A model generated the notes under the pieces. It searched no databases, was not told the origin of the DNA, and was given only the letters and a program-made list of their open reading frames with translations. DNA of 64,000 nucleotides from Chrysogorgia sp. JL179-B06. Taxonomy: Eukaryota; Cnidaria; Anthozoa; Scleralcyonacea; Chrysogorgiidae. Where the stretch lies: assembly GCA_035772405.1 (NCBI GenBank), contig JAYKKM010000005.1, forward strand, positions 475,501 to 539,500, read 5' to 3'. Shown in pieces: positions 14,554-24,301 of this stretch (the stretch's first letter is position 1; the number at the start of each line of letters is the position of its first letter). The position numbers and the translations under genes are program-made.

Positions 14554-14585
<32 letters not shown>
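14551..14585. repeat. (ATT)n microsatellite
   Basis: About eleven ATT units inside the hAT-like element. Confidence 0.95.
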
Positions 14586-14587
<2 letters not shown>

Positions 14588-14889
14588 ATTATTTCATCAC
14601 AAAGGAAATGCATTTGCTATGTATTTGTCTATGTATTTGTCAAATAATGCACTCAAACATTTGACAAAAGAAGATCCAAGAAAGGCTATTGTTGCAGAAG
14701 CTCACAATAATGCTCATAACTGCCAATTTTCCTCATTTCTATGTCTCATGTCACTATCAAGTTCTATTAAACTTCCTTAGATGTGTGAAGTTGATTGTCC
14801 AGGTTGCTGTAGTCTTGAGAAAGAATGTTGTTGGCTATGCTATGTTTCTAAGCTATATATGTTAATTTAATAATTTTGATTCAAATGAA

Positions 14890-15290
14890 CATGTTCCTTA
14901 CCACTATTTGGTTGCTGTACTAAGATGATTTTGAGCTGCTTTATCTGCCCAACCACTTTTTGGCTGAGCTGTCTCAAGATGTTTTTGAATTGCTTTTCCC
15001 TCCTGATCACTATTTGACTGCTGTACTGTAGTATATTAATGACTTTGAACTGTTTTTTTCTCCTAACCACTATTTTGCTACTGTCTTAAGAAGATTTTGA
15101 ACTGCTTTTGCTTACTGACCACAATTTGGCTGCTGTATATAACTGCTATTCTGCTGCTGTATCAAGATGATTTTGAACTAAATAACTTTCCTAAATACTG
15201 CATCCTCGTGCTGCTGTATCATGATGATTTTAAATTAAATATCTTCCCTTGCTACTATGCTGCTGTTGCAGCACCAAGCTGATGATTTGA
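14890..15290. repeat. Degenerate tandem array, units of about 50 bp
   Basis: Variants of AAGATGATTTTGAACTGCTTT and CCTNACCACTATTTGGCTGCTGT recur about seven times with drift in length. The array lies inside the hAT-like element and accounts for the weak open frames on both strands. Confidence 0.8.
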
Positions 15291-15824
15291 AACTGATTAT
15301 TCTGTACCTGTGCAGTGAAAGCTCCTAAATTTTGTGCTTCTGTACAACCATCATTTCTTTAAAAGCATATGTCTTAGTGGGGTTGCCGCCTAGTAAATTA
15401 GTATAACTGTTTTGTACAGAAAAAATTATTAAGCATCTACCTTGCATAAACTTTTTGTGTGATGTGGAAGAGCAGGTATAAAAGTACAGTAAGGGCAGGT
15501 AAGTTGGTCAATCGATACAGTACTATTGTAATGCTTTGCACAAATAGTTTGATATTGTTGACAGTGTTTAGTGTTTTTTTTCATAAATATAAGATAACAT
15601 GAAATGTTACTCTAAATTATATTTGATTCTTTATTTTGCAGAAAATTCGAACCGTTCTTGATGCAAAATTAGCTGTAAATGTGCGCTCAGAATGCGGGAA
15701 ATCGCGTTTGAGAGGTTCTAGATTTCAAAATTTTCCGGGGGGGAATGCCCCCGTACCCCCCTTCAAGAATACACTTCACAAATTTGCAACAGTCAGATTT
15801 TGGGCTGGATCCGCCCCTGCACTG

Positions 15825-17720
15825 TCATGGTGTTTCTCTTATTTTGCCCATATATACGACATTTCTTTTCAAATTATATTTCCAAACTCAAATAAGGATG
15901 TTTTGATGAATTAAATTATCCAAAAGATGCTCCACGAATATTTATTAAAAAAATGATGTTTGTACAGGCAGTAAATATTCCATTAAGGCACAAAACACAG
16001 AACGACAAGCACTTTATAACGTCATGGTAGAAAACAATAGCTACAGACAGTTAAGATCTAGCTTTACAACCGATAATCAAACACTAACTGAACACATTTT
16101 TACAAATATACTAGAGCAACAAATTAATTCAGGTATTTTAGAAACATATTTTAGTGACCATTCAAGACAGAATAGCTAAAAATGATTCCAAAAACTAATT
16201 GTCAAATTGCAGATTTGCTGAACAATTAAAATATGTAAATAATGACATCATTCACTGCATACACTGCTAATTACTCAGTTAAAATATCAGTTCAAGTATT
16301 TCAGAACACATTTCAATGGTCCTAAAATGATATTAAATTATTTGAAAATAAAGTCACTACAGTGCAAGTTAAAATTCAAAGTTTTTAAACATCAAGAGTT
16401 TAACCCAACTCTTATCTAACCCAATCTCAAAAGTAATTTGTGACCACGATTTGAGATGATTTTTACAATCATCTTTATAATCATCCAAAGTGCTAGTTAG
16501 TGCTATATAGTGTTATTTTAAGTGCTATATAGTGCTATTTATTTGTCCTTTCCATTTTTTTAAATAGCTTATCAAACACTTGACTTGTTTTATAAAATAT
16601 TCAACGTCTTTATATCTACTATGTTTCTTTAGTATAAACATACAGGTGATTATAGAAAATCGCACACGCTGATTGGTCAAGTTATTATTTCACGATAATC
16701 ACCTACAGCGTTTAGGCAAAATGGCCACCAGCCAATTTGTCAGTGTGACAGATGAGGAAATAACCAATTTTAAAGAAAATGCTATTCCAAAAAGATCACC
16801 TGTTTATTTATACTAAAACAATTATTCACCTCAGTGTAGGTGAATAGTGTGAATATTTACTTTGCCGCTTTGTGGCTCTGTAAATATCCACCACTATTCA
16901 CCTCCACTTCGGTGAATAATTTTTAATTATTGTATTAATATATTTTATTATGTTATACTTTAGAAATGGCCTAAGACAAGAAAAAAGAGGTACAAAAAAG
17001 TAATACGAAAAAACAAGAAGAACCTTAATTGAACAAAAGTACATGCAGTCGAAAAATTGTGATCAGTATCATATGGAACACTATACCTGTAAATGAATTC
17101 TGTAAACTCAGTACAGAGAGTAAAGACAAACAATACAAAAGAAGGAACTGTTCATCATATAGAGAATATATCTAAGTCAAATCAAGTCAAAGATAATTTC
17201 TGGAAGATTAAAACCAAACAGTACATGTACAGTATTGAACAGAATTATAACGTTTGAAATTAAGTGAACTGAAATCTTTACATGTTTCCAGAAATAGAAA
17301 AGATCTGCATGTGCATAAAATTGTATACTTACAGTATATGTAATATTTAAAATTTTTGGATTCTGATATGACATCTATAACAGATACACAAGCAAAAAGT
17401 ATTTAATGTGGATTTAGCAAATTAAATGGGCTGTTTCTTGTTTCATCAGATTCAGTGTGTCACTGTATTTGCTTTCTATTGCCCTTTTCTAATCGTCGTA
17501 CTTTTCCCGTTTGAGACGAAGGTCAAACTGCCTCTTGATGCGATACAGAACCTGTCAAATTTAATTCACCTGCAGCTAAATTTATTTTGGTTTCAAACGA
17601 AGCGCTTCTGTTGCATTTATTTTTTGAACTAAATTCGCTATAGAATTAAGAAGTACAAATTTTAAAACTGGTCTTATAATTTACGTTAGAACTACCATCA
17701 TCATCTATATTCCCAAACCA
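15825..17720. other. Intergenic DNA with nested hairpins, no gene
   Basis: TTTAGTATAAACATACAGGTGAT near 16630 returns inverted near 16800, marking a small MITE. A 115-bp stem at 16812-16935 (ATTATTCACCTCAGTG arm and its inverted partner) abuts it. Other open frames are short and show no domain. Confidence 0.7.
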
Positions 17721-17724
17721 GTCT

Positions 17725-17940
17725 CCGCATGTACGCACTGCGTACCTATTTTTACGAAGGGTATGCACGTTCTCGTATGTATTTAGACTCCAAACCTGTT
17801 TTCAGAATTGAAATCGAGTAAATATTGGCCGAGATTCCGTTCAAAATCTATGTACGACGAACTGGCTTTTAAGGATTTGTTATCGACAGACGCGGTCTAT
17901 GTATGGGGAAAAGAAACTCTAGGGAGTATAGTAAAGTAAA
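17725..17940. repeat. Dispersed repeat, inverted relative of 55375-55600
   Basis: ACGAAGGGTATGCACG, GAATTGAAATCGAGTAAATATTGG and AAAGAAACTCTAGGG all reappear in reverse complement and in the same order at 55375-55600. This extends the similarity already noted between 10.8-12 kb and 55.6-56.2 kb. Confidence 0.8.
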
Positions 17941-18143
17941 GATCACAAATATTGCTGAGTGACTTTATTCAATCACTCAGTATAAAAGGAAAACGCGCTC
18001 GAGGGGAAGAAGATGTCGTATACGCCTACGGTAATCTCATTTTCAATAGCTGTCAAAATTAACCAATAGCAGTGATTGTTTACATTTGCAAATTTACGGC
18101 TAAAGAAAATATGAAAATATAAATCTGAAACATATCAAAACGA

Positions 18144-18488
18144 ATGTTGCCGCTTGTGCAAGAATTATTTATAGATCCATCATCTCCATCATCTTCTCAA
18201 GTTGCTTCGAGTCCGTGCGCAAAAAAACTAAGAAATCTTGTGGAGACGTACAAACCGTTATCGATAGCGATCAAACCCGATGTAAACCCCGAAATCCCAT
18301 ATTGCGTTGCAGAGAGAAAGGTAGCTGCAGCCGTCACTCCAGAGAAAGCAAATCCTATTCGGAAATTTCCACGGCAATGCTCTCCTGGCGCAAAAACTCA
18401 TCAAGCAAGAAAGCTCTATTTGTCGATGAACATACTAGTGTCAAAGATGCAGCTTTTTATTGTATGTAAACAAACGTTTAAAAATTGA
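18144..18488 (+). CDS. Hypothetical 114-aa open frame
   Basis: The frame starts MLPLVQELFIDPSSPSSSQ and is basic and serine-rich in its first half. No domain, signal peptide or membrane segment is evident. A second long frame overlaps it on the same strand, which weakens the case. It could be the first exon of a host gene or of a retroelement gag-like ORF, but nothing in the flanks confirms either. Confidence 0.2.
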   Translation: MLPLVQELFIDPSSPSSSQVASSPCAKKLRNLVETYKPLSIAIKPDVNPEIPYCVAERKVAAAVTPEKANPIRKFPRQCSPGAKTHQARKLYLSMNILVSKMQLFIVCKQTFKN

Positions 18489-18909
18489 CGGGTAGTCTGC
18501 ACACGCTGCCAAGTTTTCGCTGAAAACTCCTCGATAAACCTCGCGTCTGTAACATACTCTACAGATCCATATACAATACGATATATACCACCGAAAATAT
18601 CGTCCATACTCATTAGTCAATATAGTCGCCAATAGAGCACGCTGTTATTCCCATTGACTTGAGCTCTGATATCTCGTCGGCAATGATACTTTTTAAAAGA
18701 ACTATGACCAGAACATATGCAGTGTGAAGAATACCAGCGACTGAAATATCAAACTCTTCCCAAATCCTGTGTGCATCACAGCGATTTTAATACAGCGCAA
18801 TAATGAATAATTAGGATATCTGTCATTTCCAACTAATCACATTTCTCGTCCCCTGAGAGAACGAGTAAATACGACAAAACAGTGGACTTCGTTTCGGTCT
18901 TACCCCTGG

Positions 18910-18930
18910 CCCCCCCCCCCCCCCCCCCCC
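18910..18930. repeat. Poly-C run of 21
   Basis: An uninterrupted C tract. Similar G/C runs mark the ends of hAT-like fragments elsewhere in the window (27029, 38452, 44462, 60141). Confidence 0.97.
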
Positions 18931-19084
18931 TTGAGAGCAACTACGCAGGCTAAGAAAAAACTGGAGAACCAAAGGTCAGCGTGAGAGTATGGCCATGGGC
19001 TATAACTGTTATATGTATACCTTGTTCTCAAGTCACGCGATTGGGCTTACACTGGTCAAGATAGCCGGTGATGGTAAATATCCT

Positions 19085-19920
19085 TAACGATGTGGACTTT
19101 CAACCGTACTAGGTGCGCGGATACTCGTCTTTAAAGGTGGCAGGTGCAAGGGAAAGCGTTGAGTTGCATAGCCATCGACGGTTGGAAAAACAAAATTATT
19201 CAAAGCGTTTTAATTGTCCGCACGTTTTGTGCGTTATGAAATATCCTGCGGCTTGCAAAAATAATTTAGTTTCACGTATAAGCACTTATAGAACGGAAAC
19301 TAAAAAGCTAAGTGCTGGTCATACAATTTCTCAGGACATCACAAAAATACAAACAAAAATCTAAATTTTATAATCGTGATAATTTAACACATGGTGCTAA
19401 GCATGAACTTATAGAACTAAAATTAAAGTGCCAAGGCTATCGTGCACAAAAAGGGTTGTGTCCTAATAGAGAGTTTAAGCAAGTCACGTCCCAGTACCAC
19501 GGACGCCGTATTATTTCTATTGAATTTTACATGTAAAACAAATAAAATGAATAATTTAAAATGAATAAATTCAAACTTGCTATCTAACGCCATCAGCGCT
19601 TTAGACGCTTTAGGTTTGTAGACCCTCCATTGGAATTTCAAATCCTTCATTATCTTTGTCAGTTGTATGATAATATTTATTGAAAAATATACGCCATTTG
19701 TAGGGACTGCAGCTAAATTTTCAAATTTGCAGTAGGCCTCTACAATTAGGTTTATTTGAAAGCGCTCGTCATTTAAAACATTTTGGTGTTTGTTTCATCA
19801 CAATCGACCCATGTGATCATGCAAGAAAAACGCTATACTATCTACCATTGCATGTATACGCAAACGCTTTCTTTCGTAAATTTACATACTTGCATTAAAT
19901 AGCACAATACAAAACAACTC
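19085..19920. repeat. Dispersed direct repeat, partner at about 62510-63540
   Basis: Long blocks match in the same orientation: GGTGGCAGGTGCAAGGG and CCGCACGTTTTGTGCGT, GAACTTATAGAACTAAAATT, and from 19568 a segment of about 200 bases that is nearly identical to 63185-63400. The partner carries an extra palindrome at 62886-62993 that is absent here. Confidence 0.88.
19568..19790 (-). CDS. Conserved short open frame, possible exon
   Basis: The minus-strand frame includes IMKDLKFQWRVYKPKASKAL preceded by TNGVYFSINIIIQLTK. The other copy of this repeat (63177-63413) keeps the same frame with only a few amino-acid changes, whereas flanking DNA differs more. That is the pattern expected of an exon of a dispersed element or duplicated gene. 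I do not recognise the family. Confidence 0.35.
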
Positions 19921-20254
19921 TCTTGCCAACTAACGCTATATCACATCACAAAAATACAAATGAAAATCTATTAATTATTATCCCATGTGTAATCGTCATG
20001 ATTACACATGGGGCCAAGTACAGCATGAGCAAGGTTATACAGATTGTTATTTATACTATCTATAGGTTATTTGAATGCGCGTCTCAGATGCTCGTCAAGA
20101 ATCAAACTCGCCCAGCTTTTCAAATATAAATATTAAAAAGTTGGGATAGGTTTTTGTATTAGGAATACTGCGGAGAGAAACTATTATTTATGGCATTGTT
20201 TCTTCCGCATACAACAATTATTAGCTTCAGAAATAAAAGTTAGCTTATGTTACT

Positions 20255-20336
20255 AGACGATAATTAACAACCTCGAGCTTTGAAAAGGTCTCAGACCATT
20301 ACCCAAACAATGAAATATTTTGTAAATATTCCTTAA
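20255..20336. repeat. Left edge of tandem-duplication copy 1
   Basis: ACCTCGAGCTTTGAAAAGG through ATGAAATATTTTGTAAATATTCCTTAA matches 49682-49749, where copy 2 starts. After TTAA at 20333-20336 the similarity stops and resumes only after TTAA at 43044-43047. Confidence 0.85.
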
Positions 20337-20394
20337 CAACGTCACGTTCGTCCAGTAACGATGGAGCTCGACCTAGTTACACCTCATGCTTAGT

Positions 20395-21335
20395 ATGTAT
20401 GTATTATATACATTATATATATATACTCTTTTTGGAGGGTCGATGCCTGGCGAATGACGTCACCAGGGCAGAGTAAGATCCTGGGTACGAAGTAGTTCGG
20501 TCCCAGACTTGCATCCTATCCAGGCCTAGTAATCTACTACGCGCGACTAAGCGGATGTAGTGATGTGGCCACGTAGCCGAGAACCCTCTCCCATGCGTAG
20601 GACACTACAAATCACACACCACGGTGGAGAAATTAACTAACTAACTAACGAAACACTTACCTAATGACGGTGACAAACCTGATATCCGATATCCACATTA
20701 TGGATCCCCAAGAAATGGGTAAGCTGCTCTATAACCCCTGGTTCGTGTGGCCAAGTGCGTCCTACAAGACTAAATAGACGTTTTGAGTTTATGCATGCAG
20801 CGCCCCGACGCCTTTTCACGCCTGAACGAGATATTGCACATGCTACCATGAGGTCAACCGTGCCTGAGTAGTAACGAGACGAATTAACGATATCGAGTTT
20901 ACTCACGAGAAGACAGGCATCGCGGAACGTCGCGACAAATAAACAAAAGATGTCTCCGATATGTGAGAAACCCTTAACGCCAAGAGTTCGTCGAGGGGGG
21001 AGTCGTGGGCTTCCGCACGCGGAACGGAAGGCAAATGGTGCTCTAACATCTACGAACTGTATGAGGGTGAGGAGTCGCGTACGGTTCATCAGGGGTGTTA
21101 CTGACGAGAGCTCTCCTACGGGGAGAGACGCGTATCACGGCTCCGACTGCGGCAAACGGTGTAAGGGGGCATGCAGGTAGACAATGGTACATGGTGTCAG
21201 GTAGACGATGGTTACGCGGTACGGTACTTCCTCCTACTGATCGAAACAAACGGTGTCTCGGGAGGGGAAGTGGGGGAAGGGAGTGGGGGATTTCTGACAA
21301 GAACTCTCTCACGGGAACAGACAAGTATCGCGGGG
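20395..21335. other. Left flank of the Polinton: GC-rich DNA, no supported gene
   Basis: A small TA-rich patch at 20395-20430 is followed by GC-richer sequence. Several overlapping frames of 76-142 codons occur on both strands, none with a recognisable domain. They reflect base composition. Confidence 0.5.
21101..21335. repeat. Degenerate repeat motif interrupted by the Polinton
   Basis: CTGACGAGAGCTCTCC at 21101, CTGACAAGAACTCTCTCACGG at 21298 and CTGACAAGGATTCTCCAACG at 42534 are variants of one motif. CACGGCTCCGACTGCGGCAAACGG (21138) has a partner at 42478-42510. Removing the Polinton puts these in one tandem series, so the element landed inside a minisatellite-like repeat. Confidence 0.65.
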
Positions 21336-21437
21336 AGTAGTATAGAAAGTGGGGCTACCAGCACACTTTTCCATTTTTTCATGCTTCGCAATCAAAATGT
21401 GAAAAAGTTTGCTGTTAGCCCCACTTTCGAGACTACT
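21336..21437. repeat. Left terminal inverted repeat of the Polinton, itself palindromic
   Basis: It opens AGTAGTATAGAAAGTGGGG and closes CCCCACTTTCGAGACTACT, so it can fold into a hairpin. The copy at the right end (42228-42445) is inverted and has the same edges. Confidence 0.9.
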
Positions 21438-21497
21438 AAAACGAGACGAAATAAATTATACTCAAAAATCGTCACACACGTTTCCTAAAATAGTTTT

Positions 21498-21734
21498 TCA
21501 AATATTAGTACGTAGAGACCGCAACTCTCTTTTACGACTGGTCATCCTTTTCCCAAGTACAGTATGTTTAAACCTCTCGTCTAGTTTCTTCCTCTCTAGA
21601 CTACTATTAGTGAATAGTTGTCGTTTCATCTCTCTTACCTGGTAGATAAATAGGAGGTCTTCGTTTAGTCTCACTGTCTTTTCCTCCACTGACTCCCGAC
21701 GTTCTGCACTACTCTTCATGGCTACAGTACTCAT
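21498..21734 (-). CDS. Small basic Polinton protein, 78 aa, unknown
   Basis: The frame is rich in Arg, Lys and Glu (for example ERRESVEEKTVRLNEDLLF) and looks largely helical. No domain is recognised. It is the last gene of the minus-strand series, 114 bases after the stop of the 161-aa gene and just inside the left terminal repeat. The TA-rich motif TATATACTAACTTA immediately precedes its ATG, as at the other genes here, which argues that it is real. A DNA-binding or virion-core role is possible but not shown. Confidence 0.5.
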   Translation of the reverse strand: MSTVAMKSSAERRESVEEKTVRLNEDLLFIYQVREMKRQLFTNSSLERKKLDERFKHTVLGKRMTSRKRELRSLRTNI

Positions 21735-21848
21735 TAAGTTAGTATATACTCATGTCTTTAGGTCGTTTTGTAAATTGTTGTAATTAGATAGTACTGTCTC
21801 CTTCATTCAGGGGTTCCTCCTCGAGGATTTCCCCTCTAGCCATGTGAC

Positions 21849-22334
21849 TTAGTACGTGTTTACTATAGTTGTTAGTCCACCTGATAACAACCCTAAATAA
21901 GGGAGGTAGGGGGATATATATGATATAATCTTCTCTACATCTCTTTTAAGTAGTTGATCAGTAATCAACTCTTTTTCGAGCTTTTCAGGTGATTCAATAG
22001 CGTTGAACCCTCCTAACGCGTGGGCGAACTTACTTATTAGAAGATCACATAGGAACGCGTTCGCTTTCTCCATTCTTTTTACCTCCCATTCTTCATAGAT
22101 CTTGTTGATGACTTTAGGTGAGGCCTTTTTTATATAGGCGACGGATTGGTCTATCTCACCGTCTTCTGAGAGTCTTTTTAGTTCGTTTCGTTTATTGTCT
22201 ACGTCAGTTTGCGGAGTGTCGTCAACTTGTGGTGTATTGATTTGTGGTTCGTCGATCACTTCCTGTTCTGCTTCTTGTATGTCTTCGATGAGTTCGTCAA
22301 TTGTCTCAGGATTTTTTGTCTTACGTCTTGGCAT
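21849..22334 (-). CDS. Polinton protein, 161 aa, acidic N-terminus and hydrophobic C-terminus
   Basis: Residues 1-60 are charged and disordered-looking (MPRRKTKNPETIDELIEDIQ). The middle is helical, with KANAFLCDLLISKFAHALGG. The last 25 residues (ISPYLPYLGLLSGGLTTIV) could insert in a membrane. I know of no assigned function. The gene overlaps the end of the ATPase gene by 14 bases and its ATG is preceded by CGTATAGTATAGGAC, resembling the sites before the ATPase and capsid genes. It may be a structural or membrane-associated virion component; the context supports this but the sequence does not prove it. Confidence 0.7.
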   Translation of the reverse strand: MPRRKTKNPETIDELIEDIQEAEQEVIDEPQINTPQVDDTPQTDVDNKRNELKRLSEDGEIDQSVAYIKKASPKVINKIYEEWEVKRMEKANAFLCDLLISKFAHALGGFNAIESPEKLEKELITDQLLKRDVEKIISYISPYLPYLGLLSGGLTTIVNTY

Positions 22335-22959
22335 GTCCTATACTATACGACATGTTTTGTTTTCGCGGAATGACTATTTCGTATGAGTATGGATGTCTTA
22401 GAAGTATCTCCAATCTTGCGTACTCATTGTCTTTCAACTGTTTTATTATTTTCTGAATTTCCGCTTTATCGACTCCGTTGAGATAATCGTCTACAATAAT
22501 TTTCATATCGTTTCTGTTAGGGTTGTAGAATGTTACTAACTTCGAGATGTTCTCACGGTATGGTTTACTAATTGAGGTTAGTTGTTGTGTTATGACTATT
22601 GTGGATAGGTTGTAGTGTCTAGCACTAAAGGCTAGTTTAACTAGTTCGCTTGTTCTGTTTTTGACGTCCTGCCCACCAGCACAATCATCTAATATTATTA
22701 GTGAATTGGTACCTTTATAAGTGTCGGTCACATGTTTAAGGATTACGTTGACCTTATCTTGCTCACACTGGATAGCGATAAAGTCTGGGTCTCTCAAGTA
22801 TTTCCACTCTATGTACGTCTTATTCCATTCGAACGTTGGACATATAAGAATGACGAAATCGAAGTGATTCGTGTAGTCTTTCTCTATCATATCCAAGAGG
22901 TAGTACGTTTTACCGCAGGCTGTCATACCAACAATCAGCATGTTAAAAGGTGTTTTCAT
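22321..22959 (-). CDS. Polinton genome-packaging ATPase (FtsK/HerA, A32-like)
   Basis: The 212-aa protein has a Walker A motif GMTACGKT at residues 11-18 and a Walker B LIILDD at 87-92, followed by an ITQQ segment near residue 122 in the usual sensor position. Such ATPases drive DNA into preformed capsids in adenovirus-like and Polinton-like viruses. Length and motif spacing fit the family, and the frame is intact. It lies between the capsid gene (16 bases upstream) and the 161-aa gene (overlapping). The sequence AACATATAGTATTCTAT directly precedes the ATG. Together with the capsid gene it argues that the element once formed particles. Confidence 0.88.
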   Translation of the reverse strand: MKTPFNMLIVGMTACGKTYYLLDMIEKDYTNHFDFVILICPTFEWNKTYIEWKYLRDPDFIAIQCEQDKVNVILKHVTDTYKGTNSLIILDDCAGGQDVKNRTSELVKLAFSARHYNLSTIVITQQLTSISKPYRENISKLVTFYNPNRNDMKIIVDDYLNGVDKAEIQKIIKQLKDNEYARLEILLRHPYSYEIVIPRKQNMSYSIGHAKT

Positions 22960-22980
22960 ATAGAATACTATATGTTTAGT
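22960..22980 (-). promoter_or_regulatory. Start-proximal TATAGTAT motif of the ATPase gene
   Basis: ACATATAGTATTCTAT ends at the ATG. Similar motifs precede the 161-aa, 78-aa, capsid, membrane-protein, integrase and penton genes. Confidence 0.4.
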
Positions 22981-24208
22981 ACTGGATTGATTGTAGATCG
23001 TTGTTGATGAAGTTTACGAGACCATCGGAGAGCACGAATATTCTACACATAACGTTCGCTGTTGTGGCTTCTTTATTGATTTCCATCAATATTCCTGACT
23101 GAGTGTTCACGATCCTTTTTCCAGTTGCAACTTTCACGTTATCTTCGATAGATCTAAGGTCAACAACTAAAGCGAAACCGTCTTTGTAAAACTTTTGAAC
23201 AGTCATATGCTGGTCGGAGTCTAGTCCTTGTCCGAATAGTCTTTTCGCTTCTCCCCAGAGTCTTGATTTTGGTATTCCTTGGCTGTATACCATGTTTGGT
23301 ACACCTTCAATAGTGAGTTTCACCGACTCTATGTTTGGGTAGACGAACACCTCGCTGTCAGTTCTTATCTTATTTGTGAAGAGTAGAACGACGGATTTCA
23401 TTGATGGTAGGTTAATATTCTCATTTACGAGTGTGATTCCCTTATCCCACTCCACAGTCTTCATTAGTGTGATGTGTTCGTATGATAGAGACCTTCCAGA
23501 CGCGTATAGAGATGATACTTCATCAGCAATCTCTTGATTCTCAATAGTTTCGTACTCCAACTCGAGGTTCTCTAGCGTATAGCCAGCCACAGCTGATCCA
23601 GATTGAGCCACCATAATATCAGACGCTTTTGGGAGTGTGATTATATACCTGAAATTGTTGTTCATGTTGTATGGTGCGTATAGACCATGGTCTTCTAGAA
23701 TCTTGTCGATTTGAACCTTTTGTTTAGTGTTATGGATGGAGTACATCAGACCATCACTAACTTTTTGTACGTCTCCACTGGCTGCACCACTGTCATCCTT
23801 TGAGATTAACTTTCGAAGGTTCTCGTTTGCTATACCATATTCAACCATCTGGTCTCGCTCACTATTAGGTTTCCAGAGGTCTTTGTACGTACCGATGACG
23901 CTCTCACCACTATTGTCGTACACGGACTCACCAGCTAGTTTTACTACCAGTCTCTCAAATAGTAGTTTCGAAAGGTTGTTAAGAAACCATGATTTCGCGT
24001 TCGAACTCTTAAAGTCGAATAGAATATGGAGACTAGAGGGTACCAAACAAGTGTTACCCTTTGTTTTCGGGATGTCGATGTATAACTCTTCCCCTGGATT
24101 GGCTTTGTTGGGGTTTAGCGTTACAACGTTACGGGCTCTTATGCCTTTGATAGTAGAAATTTCGCGGCGTCTATATCCAGGAAGCAACTCTTTCTCGTTA
24201 GTATTCAT
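22976..24208 (-). CDS. Probable Polinton major capsid protein, 410 aa
   Basis: The frame is intact and its position next to the packaging ATPase is that of the capsid gene in Polintons and adintoviruses. It starts MNTNEKELLPGYRRREI and is mostly alternating beta-type sequence with two similar halves, as expected for a double jelly-roll. Near the C-terminus, FALVVDLRSIEDNVK and then SGILMEINKEATTANVMCRI fit the conserved strand region seen in Polinton capsid proteins. It is shorter than many family members (500-650 aa), so it may be a divergent branch. No protease site can be read with confidence. Identification rests on context and pattern, not on an alignment. Confidence 0.7.
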   Translation of the reverse strand: MNTNEKELLPGYRRREISTIKGIRARNVVTLNPNKANPGEELYIDIPKTKGNTCLVPSSLHILFDFKSSNAKSWFLNNLSKLLFERLVVKLAGESVYDNSGESVIGTYKDLWKPNSERDQMVEYGIANENLRKLISKDDSGAASGDVQKVSDGLMYSIHNTKQKVQIDKILEDHGLYAPYNMNNNFRYIITLPKASDIMVAQSGSAVAGYTLENLELEYETIENQEIADEVSSLYASGRSLSYEHITLMKTVEWDKGITLVNENINLPSMKSVVLLFTNKIRTDSEVFVYPNIESVKLTIEGVPNMVYSQGIPKSRLWGEAKRLFGQGLDSDQHMTVQKFYKDGFALVVDLRSIEDNVKVATGKRIVNTQSGILMEINKEATTANVMCRIFVLSDGLVNFINNDLQSIQY

Positions 24209-24230
24209 ACTATATATTATAACACATGTT
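24209..24230 (-). promoter_or_regulatory. Start-proximal TATA-rich motif of the capsid gene
   Basis: TGTGTTATAATATATAGT ends directly before the ATG. It belongs to the shared motif set. Confidence 0.4.
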
Positions 24231-24300
24231 TTATTTCCTCTGTTTGTACTGATCGTAGACGAACCAAGCTAGTGCTATCGCTAGGATCCACAAATTAGAC
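24231..24300 (-). pseudogene. Out-of-frame C-terminal tail of the 429-aa membrane protein
   Basis: In the next frame after the 429-aa stop, the DNA encodes SNLWILAIALAWFVYDQYK followed by a stop at 24231-24233. This is a good transmembrane segment with a basic end, and it starts just where the main frame ends abruptly. One small indel near 24305 therefore appears to have cut off the natural end of the protein. Confidence 0.65.
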
Positions 24301-24301
24301 G

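Larger units (their letters stand above)
13140..15819. mobile_element. hAT-like element, 2.68 kb, non-coding
   Basis: The ends are CAGGGGCGGATCTAG and, inverted, GGATCCGCCCCTG, with further similarity inside (GCAACAGTCAGATTT near both ends). CACTG lies directly outside both ends (13135-13139 and 15820-15824). Terminal sequences of this kind are usual for hAT elements, though those normally make 8-bp duplications and only five bases match here. I see no transposase, so it is a non-autonomous or gutted copy. Confidence 0.75.

Noticed and set aside
20661..21089. 142-codon minus-strand frame beside the Polinton
   Set aside because: It lies outside the element's target duplication, is overlapped by equally long frames on the other strand, and shows no domain.
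23727..24272. 181-codon plus-strand frame opposite the capsid gene
   Set aside because: Antisense shadow of the probable capsid gene.
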